In this document: in pieces, positions 25,901 through 40,900 of the stretch
How the letters are laid out: the number at the start of each line of letters is the position of its first letter
Numbering within the stretch: position 1 is the stretch's first letter
Origin: Epiperipatus broadwayi
Lineage: Eukaryota; Onychophora; Udeonychophora; Euonychophora; Peripatidae
Direction: 5' to 3'
Assembly: GCA_028023455.1 (NCBI GenBank)
Contig: JAQFVV010000072.1
Span: 2,810,501-2,874,500 of the forward strand
Length of the DNA stretch: 64,000 nt
Made by a program: the position numbers and the translations under genes
Notes under the pieces: model-generated
Databases searched by the model: none
What the model was told of the DNA's origin: nothing
Seen by the model: only the letters and a program-made list of their open reading frames with translations

Positions 25901-28900
25901 ATATAATGGAATCAATTATATTTAAAGTCTTAATTAATTATAAAGGTCTTTAAATCTAAAAATATAGATTTACATGATTTATTTAAAAACTCGCTTTTGT
26001 ATACACGTTTATCTGTGCTTCTCTTTGCATATAGACACAGCAGCATATGTATAACTACTTCTTTATCCAGCTGGTGTTTTGTCTTGGGAAAGCGAGAAGA
26101 TTTTTTTTGGTGAGTTTGCAGGTTTCTCATCAGTATAATCTAGGTAAGGTTGTTCTGTAGTTAGTTCCACTTAGACTAGGATTTGGTAATCTTCAGGTCA
26201 GCAAGCTACTTTGTCCTCATTTGTTCAGGCTATTGATTCAGAAGAGACCCAGCTTCAAATAAATCAAAACTCCTGTGAAGAAAAATAATAGCAGCTCCTG
26301 GATCTACTGTCCTGCCTTCAATTATTTCAGTTCCTGGAAGCTATTCTGCCAACAACAAACAGCAGCTATCCGTTTTGATCAGCTAAAAACCAACTGCTGC
26401 AAACTTCAAGAAGCTGCAACAAAATATGATAACCGACTTTGCAGTTGGCCTAGTTGACCACTACTTAAAATATTAAAACCAGACTCTTCTGGCCAACTCT
26501 TACAAAACTGCAAGCAAAACTTACTGATGTTTTTTTATCAGTCTTTTTATAATCTTGGTTGGGTCAGCTGATAAAAACATAATGATTGTTTTCAATTAAC
26601 TTTAATCCTTTGGAATTTGATCAAAAGTGTGATCTATATATATGTTTTTATTTGATACCAATTAATTAAAAGATTTCAAAAATAGACATTTTTATAATTA
26701 TCAGAAAACATGCTTATTTTTAAATTTTCAAAATCAGAATAAAAATATAAATTTTATTTATTAGACCTTTTTTTTAAATATTTAATTTTATAATAAAATA
26801 TTATTTTAAATCCAGTTATTTAACCCTTTATTGTTTTTATTTCAGTGAAGGTAGAAAATATCTAGTATAATTTTTGTCTGTGTTTATTTCTATCTTTCCT
26901 TTCATTTATATATATATATGCACACACTATATTATTGTGTGCTATGTAACCCAACTTGTTACAATATATATAATGGATCTAGTTTTATAAAATTTATCGC
27001 AATTTTTACTTTCAATATTTGGCATTTTTTAATAGTTGTTAAAATGAAGACACATCTTTGGTTCTGGTCAAGATATATAATATAAATTTACCCAACATTT
27101 GACAGTGTATTTATTATCACCAAAGATGATTTTTTCATATATTTTCCTAACAAATAATAATTGACAAAAAAATGCAAATACTTATAGAGAAATTAAAACT
27201 TTAAGCCTTGGTAAAATTATCCATTAACACCTTTTAAACAATAATGTCCAATAATAAACACTCATTCTGGTCTGATCGGGCGAACGTGTGGTAAAGAAAG
27301 TCAATTGCTATATACATATTGACAAGGATATCTTATTAATTTTTTTTAGGAATCATAACTATTACTATTTGTGAAAAATCACTAGCAAAAAAATTACAAG
27401 ATAGTGTAGCCTTCAAATTCCATGTGGGGAAATCACTATCAATGCTTGAATCAGTTGGATAATGCATTATTCACTGCTATAAATTTCTCAATAAACAATA
27501 AACTGTAATAACAATGAAAGTGAAAAAAAAAGAAAAACAAATTAAAATGTGCTAATTATAAAATCATTAGTTTTCATCGTACAAAAACAAAACTTAGCTT
27601 TAATAATGAAAATAGAATAATCGAGAAATTGGAGAATAACCAAATGGTGTGTGTATAATGTGTAGTTTTTTTCCAATTTAAATTGAAGTCCGCAATCACC
27701 AATTCAAGAAAAAAATGTGATTACTGCATTATGCACATAGCAATATTAAATAAAGTTAATCTTCAATAGACCGATAATCCTAAATCTGATTTTAAGGAAT
27801 AATTAATTCACTTTATTTACTAAAGGTAAGGATAGTAGCTCAGAGGGACAAAGGATGTTCAACCACCAAAAGTAGATGGAGTTCGACAATTCTATTCTGC
27901 TAAGAATTTTTTTAACATTCTCGCATTTGGATTGTCATACAGATCACCCAATATCTCTTGAAGTATTCACAACATTAAATTGTTCAAAGATATCTATGAA
28001 TCATAGAACAAAATATGATTAATAATGAATCAATTTTCAAAAATAAACAAAATCCTATTATTCTCAGGCATAACTTACAATTTTTGGTTTCAGCCCATTT
28101 TATATTACTACTAAAAAATTCTAAACTGGACCTTTTACCTTCTACTTTAACTTTGTTGTTGACACACATCTTAATGACATTTTTTAAAACAGAACTTTTA
28201 AAAAGAATATTTTCAATATTACAAAATTAACTAAAATAATAAAATCACATAAATATGCACTTTCAAATAATCAGCTTTTTAAGCTAATGCACATGTGCTT
28301 GGTGGATCTTAACAATAAATGAATACTTAAGATTTGCCCATACTTAAACATTTGGGTTGAAATAATAGGTGGATTCATTCTATTCTTTCACAAAGACTTT
28401 ATCTTGTATTGGAAAATGAGAGTATTCATTTATTGTTAAGATCCACAAAGCGCATGTGCATTAGCTTAAAAGGCTGATTATTAGTTTATTACAATTCAGA
28501 AACATCGCGCTATATACAATAACTATCATTATAATAAGTTTCATATGTATTGCATATCTGCTATAATCTATAAATAAATCAATATAATATATACACCTAG
28601 GAGAAGAATATGGTTCATAATTCTAAGAAAAATTTAAATTACGCTGTTAGTATTTAAAAACTTAACAAGTTTCACTAACCTTTCTATTAAATCACACAAA
28701 TAACCGTATACATGAGGAGCTTCTGCTTCATCTTCCCATACAGGTAACCATGTTATCCAGTGACTTAATATTTCATCCACGCTTACACAGCTATGATTAT
28801 ATTTTAAAATTTTTGCTACAGCTGCGATGGCATTCTCAGTAGCATTAATATTTTCAGAGGATCGAGACTCGGGCTTGTTAATCATGTTCAAAAGTGATGG

Positions 28901-31900
28901 CATTGCCTCTGAAACATAAAGAGCATCAATAATTTAAGATAAGAAATTCATAAAAGGAGATTGCCAAATGCGTAAATGCACTGATTTTAGCTTTGAATCT
29001 ATGTCCTCTCTAATAAAGGTAAAAGCAAGAACATGGTCGTGCAATAAAATGCATTATCATCTGGTAATCATTGATTATTCAAGCTTGTAATAAATGATGC
29101 TAGAATAGAAAGATACTCTTCTTTATATAACATTCTATAAATTAAATAACAGTTATATTGTTCGTATTCAATCATATCTAATTCCAATATTTAGTTTTCA
29201 TGCATTCTTCTAAACTTAAAATAATAATAATAATTAACAAGTTTTAAACACTCCTTCCATTAATGAAATATCTTGTTATCAAAAATTTTAAATACATTAA
29301 TAGAATTAAATATAAGATAAAAATAGATTCAAAGATGTGTTGCATCTAAAATTAACTAAAAATGTTTAGCCTGTTCAGTTTAGAGCAGTTGGTAAAGTTC
29401 TGGATTTGGGAGCTAAAGGTTCTTGAATCACAACTTGGTCTCTTATTTCCAATGCTTGAATATCATGTGATCTCCAAAGTGACCATTTCATAAGAAATAT
29501 TCAAGTTTATAAAACAATTCATCTTTTTAATATATTTTCCTATTTATCAATAATGAATAGTTTTTATTACTTCAATTATTTTTCTATTTCTGAAAAGAAA
29601 CTTTCTAAATTCAGAAATATTTTATTGTTGCTAAGCCCCCCCCCCTCCCCCAACCAATTATCTAATTGCATGAACTTCTTTCATTCTCTTGCTTTATGTA
29701 TAATAATGGCATAAATATAAAATTTTAACAACTGTAACATTAGCAAAATTAATTTCCAAGTTTTTAGATATGGTGGGGGCGGGGAGTCAAATGTAAGTCG
29801 TATTACTTTTCTTCACTCATACAGTTCTTCAACTTTAATCTTAATAAATTTTGAATGAAAACAATAAAAGTTCATTATGCAACTCATAAATAAGTTTATT
29901 ATTGATCACTTTTGATTCAATTCTGTTTACATAATTGTTTGATTAATGCCAATATATAAGCATAAAATATGCAAAGCAAAAACAGTTATAAAAATACTAA
30001 GATCAATAATATCATGACTCTCATAAGTTCCCAAGAATGGTTAATTTCAATGAAATCTAGAGTTATCTAAATATAAAGAATTGCACTTATAAGCATATGA
30101 GAAAGTAATGTGATATAGCTGCGGATATTAAACTCCCTCACCAAAAGGTGGAAAGACATCTAATTGGCATAAAACTGGGTCTACAAAACATATAGAAATC
30201 TGGGTTCAAAACTTTTTTAATTTCAGACAATTAACTTGATGGCTGCTAGATGCGTAAGTGCATGAGTTTCCAATTTTGAATCATAGTCTTCACAGATAAA
30301 GGCAAAAATCAGATACCCTTCTGACATATTATAGCACTCTATCATCTTCTTTTCACTAATTACTTAAACTTGCAATGGATAGTACTATAATAGTATAAAA
30401 AGAGCTGTTTTTAGAAGATGAGATTAAGTGTTAATAACAATTATCAATTGTTCAGAGATCACATGATATTTAAGCGCTAAAGTAACTCTATGTACAGAAA
30501 TGCTCATCGGGTGATCAATCAAGTTCTTTTACTTTATTCAAACAGGAATTGATTAGAAGCCTTTAGTTCTTAAATTTCTGCAACACTCTCATAAGTTCAG
30601 TAATTCATGTAGAGCCAAATAAGTGAAAATAAATATCTACAATGTAAAAAAAATATAAGATATTTAAATCAGTCATTCTTCAAAAGGTAGGTCCCATATA
30701 CTAATTCATCAACTTCTATGCAGTTTCCTAATCTCTGATCTATTTTTCAAAAGTTGTAGTTATTTGTTGCTCTTAACTATTTCTCTTCCTCTCAAATCCC
30801 CATTATTTTTCCCCAAAATATTTTTTATAATTCCTCTAATTCATTTTCTTAATAAATAATCTCACTCTGTTCTTATTTCTAAACTTCCAATTTTTCTTCT
30901 CCCTTCTCTTAATTGTGTAAGTGACCATAACAAAAAAAAATACACTCCAAGCAATACAGACTAAAATTACAGATAATATTATCAAAGAAAAAAAAAAGCC
31001 TATTTATCACATAATTATGGTAAAGGGATTAACAAATATTATCTGTATAAAACTAACTTTTTTAAGAGCTAGACAAGAATAAATAAATTGAGGAATACAA
31101 AATAATTTCTGCGATGGCAACAACGTGACAAAGAAAAAAAAACCCAAATGATTTGGAAAATAATATTAATAAACAAAGTGCCCTACCATCCAATAAAATA
31201 ATTTTTAAAGTCAGATATTTAGATAAGATTCATTGTAAGAAACACAAAATACTTTAATCTTTTACATTTACCGATTTATAATTTTGTCTTCAGTGAAAAA
31301 AAAAACAATTTCTAATAAATAAATGAAAACAATTGATAATAGAAATAAATCATAAAATATACTTCTACAATTGATAGTCTAACTTTTCGACTACTAAAAT
31401 CACATTCTCTTTCAGTCTTCTAAGAATAAATCTAATTACCGACTTCTCAAAAATCATCTAAAACATACCCTTGCCTATCCGTCCTATTTCCAAATGCATC
31501 ACACAGTCTTCTAACACGTTTTTCATAATTTCATCATCTTTCAACATATATTATATTGTAAATAAAACACAATAATTCCATCACTAAAATGTAATAAATT
31601 AAAAACAATGCTAATATTGTTTTCCTAAATGTTTGTGAGGGTAGGGTTTTAGTTATATTGGACTATTTCCATCATTTAATATGAGTATCGAATGTCTTTA
31701 GAAAAATTTAACTTTATTTAAATATTCCAAATACATTCAACCTTTAGTAATAGCACACAGGTTAGTATATGCACATTTCAAGAGGTATTATTCTCCCCTC
31801 TTCTTCAGGTATTGTTAACCTGGCCAGTGACAGTACTAGCATGGGATTCGTACCTGGACCCTTAGATTCATGAGTATTGAATTTTAAGATAATGCTCTAA

Positions 31901-34900
31901 CTGAGCCACCCTACCAAAGGCAACAGTCAATAGTACAAGTATCAACAACGGTACAGGTCGTTAGATGGCGCTGTTACTAGTCAAAAACATTGAAATATAA
32001 TGTTTCCTGGCCGTGACATATTATGAAATATCATGTTTTTAATCTTAATTTTTTTTTTATTAAATAAATAAAACAAATAGTAAAGACCCTTGTATTTGTT
32101 CTTACCTTTTTTTTTTAACATATTATTAAAGAACTGATTCGACATATTATTAAATATTGTGTTTTTATCATAATTTTTATTTTATTAAATAAATAAGTAA
32201 AAAAACATCTTTGTTCTTACCTTTTTTTTTGACATATTATTAAAGAATTGATTAAATATAGTGTTTTTATCTGAATTTGTTTTTTATTAAATAAATAACA
32301 AAGAACATCTTTTTTCTTACCTTTTTTTTTGACTTATTAATTAACAGATTAAATAAGTGTTTTTATCTTAATTTCTTTTTTATTAAAGAAATAGTAAATA
32401 ATATTCTTTTTACTTAACTTTTTTTTTGACATATTATATACAAGTGCTTTATTTTAAAAACTATATAGTAAACAATTTACTAGTTTTTTTTTTGTTTAAT
32501 CGCCGTGTGTTTTTTTTGGGGGCGGGGGGGCGATAGAAATGTTTTTTTTTAAAAAAACTTTTTTTTAATTACCCTTTTTTTTTTTGACATATTTTAAAAA
32601 AAGTATATAATAAACAATTTACTATACTTTACTTTTTTTTCTTATAATCGCCATACATTTAAAAAGTTTGTAAACTTAACATTAAAAATCAAACAACTAT
32701 GAGCAATTATATTGTTCTCTCGAAGATCTCACAGATAACATCTTTACCAAATAAAACATGCTTACAGACAAAGTTTATCTAATTTTACACCCTTCAAAAC
32801 AAACTTAAAAAAAACAAAAACGTTTCTTTGATAAATTTTTCTACATAATACTATATAATTCGAATGTAAAATAAAAACTGATTTAATAATATTAAAAAAG
32901 TTGTGTTGAATTCAAATATACACACCCTTACATTATACGATACACAAGGCTGAATAGCGATCATTCGGATAGTAAGAACAGGGCGCTTGAACCAAGTGTG
33001 AATTGCAAAAAATTAACATAACACATTACAGGTCATTACAGCCTGCCTCAGAAACAGAACAGCGCCATCCAGCAACCTATACCGTCGCTGATACTTGTAC
33101 CGAAATTTCAGATACTTATCTCATGCTAGTACTGTCAATGGTCAAGCTAGCAACTAACAATTGAATGTATTTGGAATATTTAAATAAAGTTAAATTTTTC
33201 TAAAGACATTTAATACTCATATTAGATGATGGAAATAATCCAATATATAAATACAACTAATGCTAACACCGTTTCATAAAGGGGAAATATAACGAAAACA
33301 GTAAATACATTTTCAGTGCTGTCAAAGACAACATGAACTTTTATTTTTAATATAATGATTGCCTTTGACAATGGTGTTTAACACTAAAAATGCATTAATC
33401 ATATTTAATGGTTTCAATATTTTATCTATGTATGTAGCACAATTAATATAACCGTTATTTCTTTGTTATTGCATGCATTTCCCCCAATATTTCAATATTC
33501 ATAAAGTGCTTAGTAAAGTGAATTAAGAACTTTTTAAAAAAATATACTATTATCATAAATCAGATACTAAATTTCAAAAAAATTAGCATGAGTTATTTAC
33601 CTGCACATACATGAGCAAATGGTTCTCCAGCAAACTGTCCCATGACACCTACACCAAAGGCTGCTGCTTGCCGCACTTCAGGACTTTTATCACTTAAAAA
33701 CTCAAGCATCTGAGGAAGAAAGTACTGTTGATATTTAACCGCCATCTAAATAGAATTAAAAAAAAATAAATGTTAATATGTATTTTTATGTTATGTCATA
33801 GACATTTTAAGACTAATTTCTTTCAAAGACATATCATTTATTCTGTTTAATAAAACTAAAACTAGAAGTAAGGATAAAAACATTATTTGCATCAATTTGT
33901 TAATAATGGGGATATACTTCAAGATAATGAGAATGAATTGATATTTAGCAGTGAAAAAGATTGTCAAAAATTTGAGATAAAAATTAACGAATATGGCTAT
34001 TCCACTTTAGAAGAAAACAGAAAGGTGAATTACAGATGAGTTGACAATGATTATACAAACTAATTCATGAATCACAAATACTCCCACTAATATCATGTGC
34101 TGGTCTCTCGGACTACTCGGGATTTTGCTATTTTGCCTTATTGTATTCCTCACACCTTCCCAATAAAAGAACTTAATATTGTACTTCTTTAGCATCTTAG
34201 ATAAACTTTGTAATGTAAACAATTTGTCTTTCCAACAAAAAGCTTAAATTCATTATAAAATATCTTTTAGGAAGTTTTTTCCATTCATTCATTTCACTCA
34301 CCCCTTCCAATGAAGATTTGAATTTACTATAGTAGACTCGATAAGATCCAGCAAGAAATTGTATGGTGCATATTTAAATAAATTTTTCTAATGGGCCAGG
34401 TCTCATTCCCATGCTAAAAATTGAGCAAAATAACAGCTCTATATATAAGTTAGTCAAAGCAGTTACATCATTTGTCAGAAAATATCATCTGTTTTCACTT
34501 GTTAAATATAGCAGCAGAACATTAGAATCCAAAATAAATTCTAATATCCAAGACGGCCTTTATATTTAAAAATCTACTGGGATATTTAAATCCACTTAGT
34601 CTCAAATTGATAACCATCCAAGTTAAATGTTATTGAGGAGTTTTTCTATCATTACCTGAAAAAGAATAAATTTTCTGAATAATAACTACTAACCCAAAAT
34701 TTCTATAAGTCACATTCAAAGCATTAAATATGTTCTATAAATTGCTTACTGAATTGGAAGAACTACTCAGTCATCAGCGCACTATAAACCTAGACGCAAA
34801 GAAGCTAAAGCTCTCGTTTTTGCTTTTCAAAACTGATTGCATCATAATTCCTATCCCATGAAGCCATCAATAAACAGTCATTATTATTAAAAAAAAAATC

Positions 34901-37900
34901 AAAGTTGTGGAGTATTCCATAAGATCCTGCTGTACAATATGAATAAACTATGATGGATACCTTAACTAATTTCAAACATCGTCAGGCCTTTTTAATTACT
35001 TGAATCACATTGCAGGACCAAACCAATAAAAGCAATACATAAATCCTTTCTTAGTTCTAAAAATATATGCCTGGCAACATAGATTCTCTAAAACTGCAGT
35101 AATAACCATTTATCTATTGTCGAAAGCAAACTATTCAACAAAAATATTTTTGCTGCCGTGAATAACAATGATATTCTGTAATAATTACTGCAATACTTTT
35201 TTATCTCCTTTATCTTACCTTAAGAAATTAAAATAATAAAAGCATTCTTATTTCAGGTAGATAAAATTTTAAGTCCATACAGAGTATTTGTAAAAAAAAA
35301 TCCAAAAATTAGAAGTTAATATAACACCATTATATTTTAAACATATCTCCATGTCTCTCAGCAGGAGCTGCAAGTTTTTGTTTTTTTCAGATTACAAAGA
35401 GCTGTTTAAACTTCATCAAATCTAATTTCTTTGTTCAAATCTAAATGAGCCTGTATGATGGATATGTCATTAAAAACAGTCAACTGAATTATTGTATCAA
35501 TATTTAAAAACTATTCAAATACCTCTCCTTCAGCATCTGTTCAAAATATCATTATCATACAAAAGAATACTCACTCATGGAATTAATAAAATAGAACATT
35601 TTTCAGATCCATATGTTCCAACATATCAAAAAAAGATCCAACGTGATTGTAACTATCAGAAAAAAATTATATCTGCTTTGTAATTTTAATCCACCAATCA
35701 TTTTTTTAAGTCTTTTTATCAAATGCTGAACTTTGCCTTATATTTACTTCAGAACATATGTCTAGAGTTGATATTTCAGGATGCATATCTAGAGGTTGAT
35801 GTAAAAGCAATTAATACATAATTATATAATAAAATCAATTATTTAAATTTTCAGCATATTTTGGGTGATTTAACAAATAGTTATAGTGAAATATTAAAAG
35901 ATTAATATATAAATCTAAAGAATTCACAAAACCGAAAAAGCACTTGATCAAAAAATTTGGATTAACAGTATAGAGTAAAACTGCTACTTTACTGAAAGAA
36001 ATCACATCGATTATTTGCTTGTGAAGTTTTGTAATCACAGCATCTAGTTGCAGTAACGAATTAAAATAACTAACTTTTTGCCCAAAATGTTACTAAGTGA
36101 AACAACCATGGATTTTATAAATGGTTATATAGAGGATGACTGTATTTAGAATCACATGCAGTAATTACATATAATTATTGCAACGAAGCATGAGAGACTT
36201 ATTTTATAGCAGCATTTAAGACATGCCAACAAGACATGAGCCTACATTAATTACGATAAAAATTACATTCATATATAATTTGTCACTTCAACCATTATTT
36301 TTTAAAAAATGTAAACAAAATTTGCATTCTTTATAAGCATAAAAATACGGTGCTAGTCTTATAGCCAAAGACGTCGCTCGATGGCGCCGTTTTCGTGCTA
36401 AAACACATAAAAATGCAGTTTCCGCGGCCGACACGTTCGAACCCGCATTTTCTATAATACAACTTTTTTGTTGTGCTACAGATTGCAGGCCGCTATGTCG
36501 CGTCGCAGTACAGCATGTGTCGCATCGCAGCAAATAAATTTGGCGAATTCGCACAGTTTATACCATTATTACGGCTTGGTGAGAGGGTGTGTGTATTTGA
36601 ATTGGATGGAAATATTGTTTTGATTGAATTTTTTTTTTATTTTAAAGTATTGAAATGTTCAGATTTTCTAAATTAATAATTATCAGACTTTTTAAAACAT
36701 ACTGTATTGAAATTTTAAGTGGGAAAATGTTGACAAGATATATGTGTAAAGTGAGTTGGAATTAGGTAACGCGTCAAGTAACATACTGTTCATAACATTC
36801 CATGAGACAAACAATATTCTACCGTGTGTTTATTTTTTAAGTAAAAAATAGTGGTAGCACAAAAATATCCAGTAAGAGAAGTATTATAAACATGGTTAAT
36901 AAGTAAAGAAGACATTTTATATATATATTTGTTGTTGTTTAAAAAACTTTTACTTTCTTTCTTTTCTCCGACTACTGTTATACTTTGTTGAATATATTTT
37001 ACATAACCCTAAAACTAACCCTAACAACTTTTACTTTTTGTTGTCATTCTATTTGAAGTAAAAAATAGCGGTAATATCTGTTTCCCTGTAAAAAATAAAA
37101 ATGTAAAACGAAGAATAAAAAAGTGAAAAATAGCGGTAACACAATAATATCTGTTTGTCTGTAAAAATTAAAATTTAAAAGGAAGACTATGAAATTCTAC
37201 TTTTTGTTCCGATTATGAGTTTTTAAACAACAACAACAAAAAAAGCCGTAACCCCACTAAAAAAATATGCAATAGAAAATTGATTTTTCTAATAAAGCAA
37301 AATAAAAAACACGAATCAAATTCTAATTTGTTGATTTTATTTTACATTTATTGTTATCATTTAATTTGTATATGTTAATAAAAAATAATATTTAAAAAAG
37401 ACAATTTTGTTTTGTTTTTATTTTCGCATTATAAAAACACATCAAAATGATTAAAATCAACAGCTAGGGAATGTTCATATTTTATAGTTTTAGCGGTGCC
37501 ATCAAATGGCATCTTTAGCTATAATTCTAGCACCAAAAATACTAATTATAAAATATTCTTACAACTCCTCCGTGCTCTAGGACATCATCAAAAACACACA
37601 GCCCCCATTGATGATCACACCATGATCTGTCAGCCCCCTAAAATAAATAAAAAGCAGAACATTAATGAAAAAAACTTTATATATATATATATATTAATAC
37701 AATTCTATACTATAAATAAATTCGTAATAAACAACAATTTTCAATTTAATAAGTGGTTTAGATGAATGAATTTTTTAAATTATTATTTACATTTCCAAAA
37801 TACTATTAAAACAAATTTGTTTCTTTAAAATTAATTACTTTTGCGGATAAAATAAACTAATGGAAAAACAAGTGCAATATATTACCATTAATTATTAAAA

Positions 37901-40900
37901 TTTCAAACCCAAACTCAAGACTCAAGGGCCATAAAACAAAACCGTGATTTGGTGACTTGATAAAAGACAAAATTATTATTCTAAATAAAACCAATGAGAC
38001 TATTTTTCAACTCTAATGGTTTATATATATATACTTTTAGACTACTAAAAATTTATTCAGGATTTGTGTGTAAATTATAATTATAATTTACAAGTTTTAT
38101 AAATATATAATTTTTAAGATAATGTAACAATTTATGTTTCGAAACAGAATGACTATGTATAGGCATATTGGGTATACACAATATAATATTATGATTAGCT
38201 GATTACCCATCACCTCCATATTATAATTTATTTTAACATCTCAAATTTTCAGCCACATCATAAAATCTTTTACATTATTAATCAATTGACATCGCATCTT
38301 GCAATTTTAGAAATATCATATTCAATTCTATTTGAGGCTTCTATGATTTCACAGAGCATGTGCAATGCTTCTGTATTTTAGTTTTAATAAATACACGTTA
38401 ATGTAACTAGGAGAAAAAAACTGACGTAATTTTAAAAAAAAAGTTTTCTGGAATTTTTCCTTTAACTGTGTTCATCATTATTCAATTCATTTGTTTGTTT
38501 GTTGGCTAGACTATGTACTTTATTATTTCAAAATTCAAGATTTATTCTATTTATATATATATATATTACTTTTTCTAAATACTGAAAATGAAATAATTTA
38601 AAGAATGAGAATATCTTGCATTTATTTCTATAGCAAATAAATAAATACTTAACTATTTGTTACACCCCCCCCCCCAAATAATATATATGTCCACATACAA
38701 AAAAAAATTTAGAGGAATGCATATGGCTAAAACAAGAAAATTAAAAAATTATGATATATTAAATGAAATTTTACACTATAATTCATTTAATGAAGCAAAA
38801 TAATAATAATCCAGGCAATTGATCATAAAAATTATTTATTTATTGAAAGAGCAAAAATAGAAAACTGAACAAATACTGAAATAATTTTATTTACTTTTTT
38901 TTGTGTGTGTATGGGGGGGGGGGTAAGGATATCAATTTTCATAAGAAATAATTATTACATCTGATTAGCTGTCACATAAGCATTTTTAGAACACATCTGT
39001 CGAAGGTTTAACCTTTCACATTATTATTATATCATCTGCTTGTGCTTAATAAATTTAATATAAAAGAAATAATTAGAAAATACAACAGTAATATTTAATT
39101 ATTACATTTCAAGACAATGGTATATTTAACTTACATATATATTGTACCCTTACTTCTTGATATATAAAATAGTTTAAAATACAACTAGCTCAGTTACATT
39201 ATTATGCTTAATTAAAATTTGCATATCTATCTTTAATATACTTTTGTATTACCACATTTTAATTAAATTTATTATCAATTATCCAAATCAATATAGTTCC
39301 AGATTATATTAATTAAATAAGTATTTAATAAAATTATGAGACTGTGAAGTAAAGTTACAAAGTAATAAGCAGATTTACACTGAGTCAATATCTTCCAAGA
39401 TACTGTCTCAATGGCATAAGAATACTACCACTACCTTATCATCTTATCACTACATTTATAGCATTCTTATGATTTTTAAATGAAATGAATTATCTTTAAT
39501 AATACTAAAATAATTCCTAACTTTTAACTTAAAATATAATTAAATAATCTCAGGTTCCTCTAAGTTGTTTTAAAATAATAATAAATTATGTAAATAAGTA
39601 TGATGTGGGATTTTATATCAAACTTAAATACACCTAACTTATTTTAATAATAATAATAAATAATACTAATCTTAGAGTGTAATTTAATCTCATCTATTTC
39701 TATTATATAATCAATCATTAAATGAATAAACAATCACATGTATATCTTTTATTTCATATGGTATCTTCATTTTAAAATAGATCAAAATCTTATACTTAAT
39801 AATCTGTGACAATAAACAATATTGTATTCTTATAATGTGCATTATAATCATCTTATGACCATTGTAATATTTATGTTCATGTCAATCAATTCTTATAAAA
39901 TAATGTTAAGCAAATATGGTATTCAATTCTAAGTAATAATACAAATTCATTTTTGTGCGAATATTATGTTTATTTCAAATTATCTGATGTCAAAATGCTG
40001 TGTAAAAAAATAATGAAACTCGACACACTTTTAAAACAAATTAACAAATTTATTTACAATAACTTCAAATAAGAATTTATTTACACTATTTACAGTTTTA
40101 GAATTTAGGAAAATAAATAAAAATAAAATAGGAAAATACAAATATAAGAGACTTACACTGTTATTAACTCATGTACTTAATAAGCAATTTTACATTCCTT
40201 CAAATGCTATACCAATAATATTATAGTATGTTTTCAAAACTTAGATTTTTTTAAAATAAATAGTAGTGTACTTTAATTACTACAAATAACAATATATGTC
40301 AAGACTATTTATGTAGCATGTGTAAACAATGAAACTCTACCAATTAAATAGCTACATTAATTAAGTATTACCATTTATAATGTATTATCATGTATTCACT
40401 TTATTATTAACATTACTTATTGCTTTATATAATTAATGTATCTTTGTAATGTAAAACAAATAATTGACTGTACTTATACTTTGCTTAATGTAATTCCTGT
40501 TATATGTTTTATCAAATATGCATTATATATCTCTATTGTTCAAATATTATTATTTAAATCATTTATCAATTCTAAATTCATAAAGCATTACCTTAGATAA
40601 ATTCTATGATTCTTTTCTGTGTAAAAAATCATTACTTTACTTAATGTATTCTTTTAATCCTTTCTGATAATTTTTATCTATAAACATCCTCTATATTTAT
40701 CTAAAATTTCCGAAAAACAAACATCAGCCTTAAATAAAATATTCATCATCCAAATTACCTATACTACATCGTTTATACTTAATAAACTTCAATCCAAATA
40801 TAAGCTTCTACCCATAATGTAACTTAACTTATTTAATAAAACAAAATACAAAAAAAAAAAATAGAGTCTTTTCAAATCTATTCTTATCTTGCAAATAATA

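Larger units (their letters stand above)
31639..33270. mobile_element. 1.6-kb palindromic element with about 300-bp arms
   Basis: Left arm 31645-31930 and right arm 33105-33265 are inverted copies: TATTTCCATCAT(T/C)TAATATGAG, TTAACTTTATTTAAATATTCC and GACAGTACTAGCATG occur in both. The left arm is longer and includes a tRNA-like segment. Ends can be placed at GG (31639) and CC (33270) with a poor candidate duplication GTTTGTGA / GTTTCATA. The inner part is a separate element (E3) plus a minisatellite. A foldback or MITE invaded by another transposon is the simplest reading. Confidence 0.65.

Noticed and set aside
33601-33745. ATG at the exon edge as a gene start
   Set aside because: It follows an acceptor AG, is in frame with the preceding exon, and family alignment continues upstream.
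36288-36676. Overlapping frames of 88 and 67 codons on opposite strands
   Set aside because: They start within and cross the border of transposon E1, have no domain and overlap each other; caused by the GC-richer subterminal box.
37004-37035. Telomere-like CCCTAAAACTAACCCTAAC
   Set aside because: Only two imperfect units, inside transposon E1; no array.
37496-37765. 89-codon plus-strand frame
   Set aside because: It is the antisense shadow of the IPO5-like exon 37563-37637 plus intron and transposon end.
38918-38932. G and C homopolymers here and at 11232, 29636, 38667 and 44622 as quadruplex or functional sites
   Set aside because: Single runs without the four-tract pattern; slippage or consensus error is as likely.
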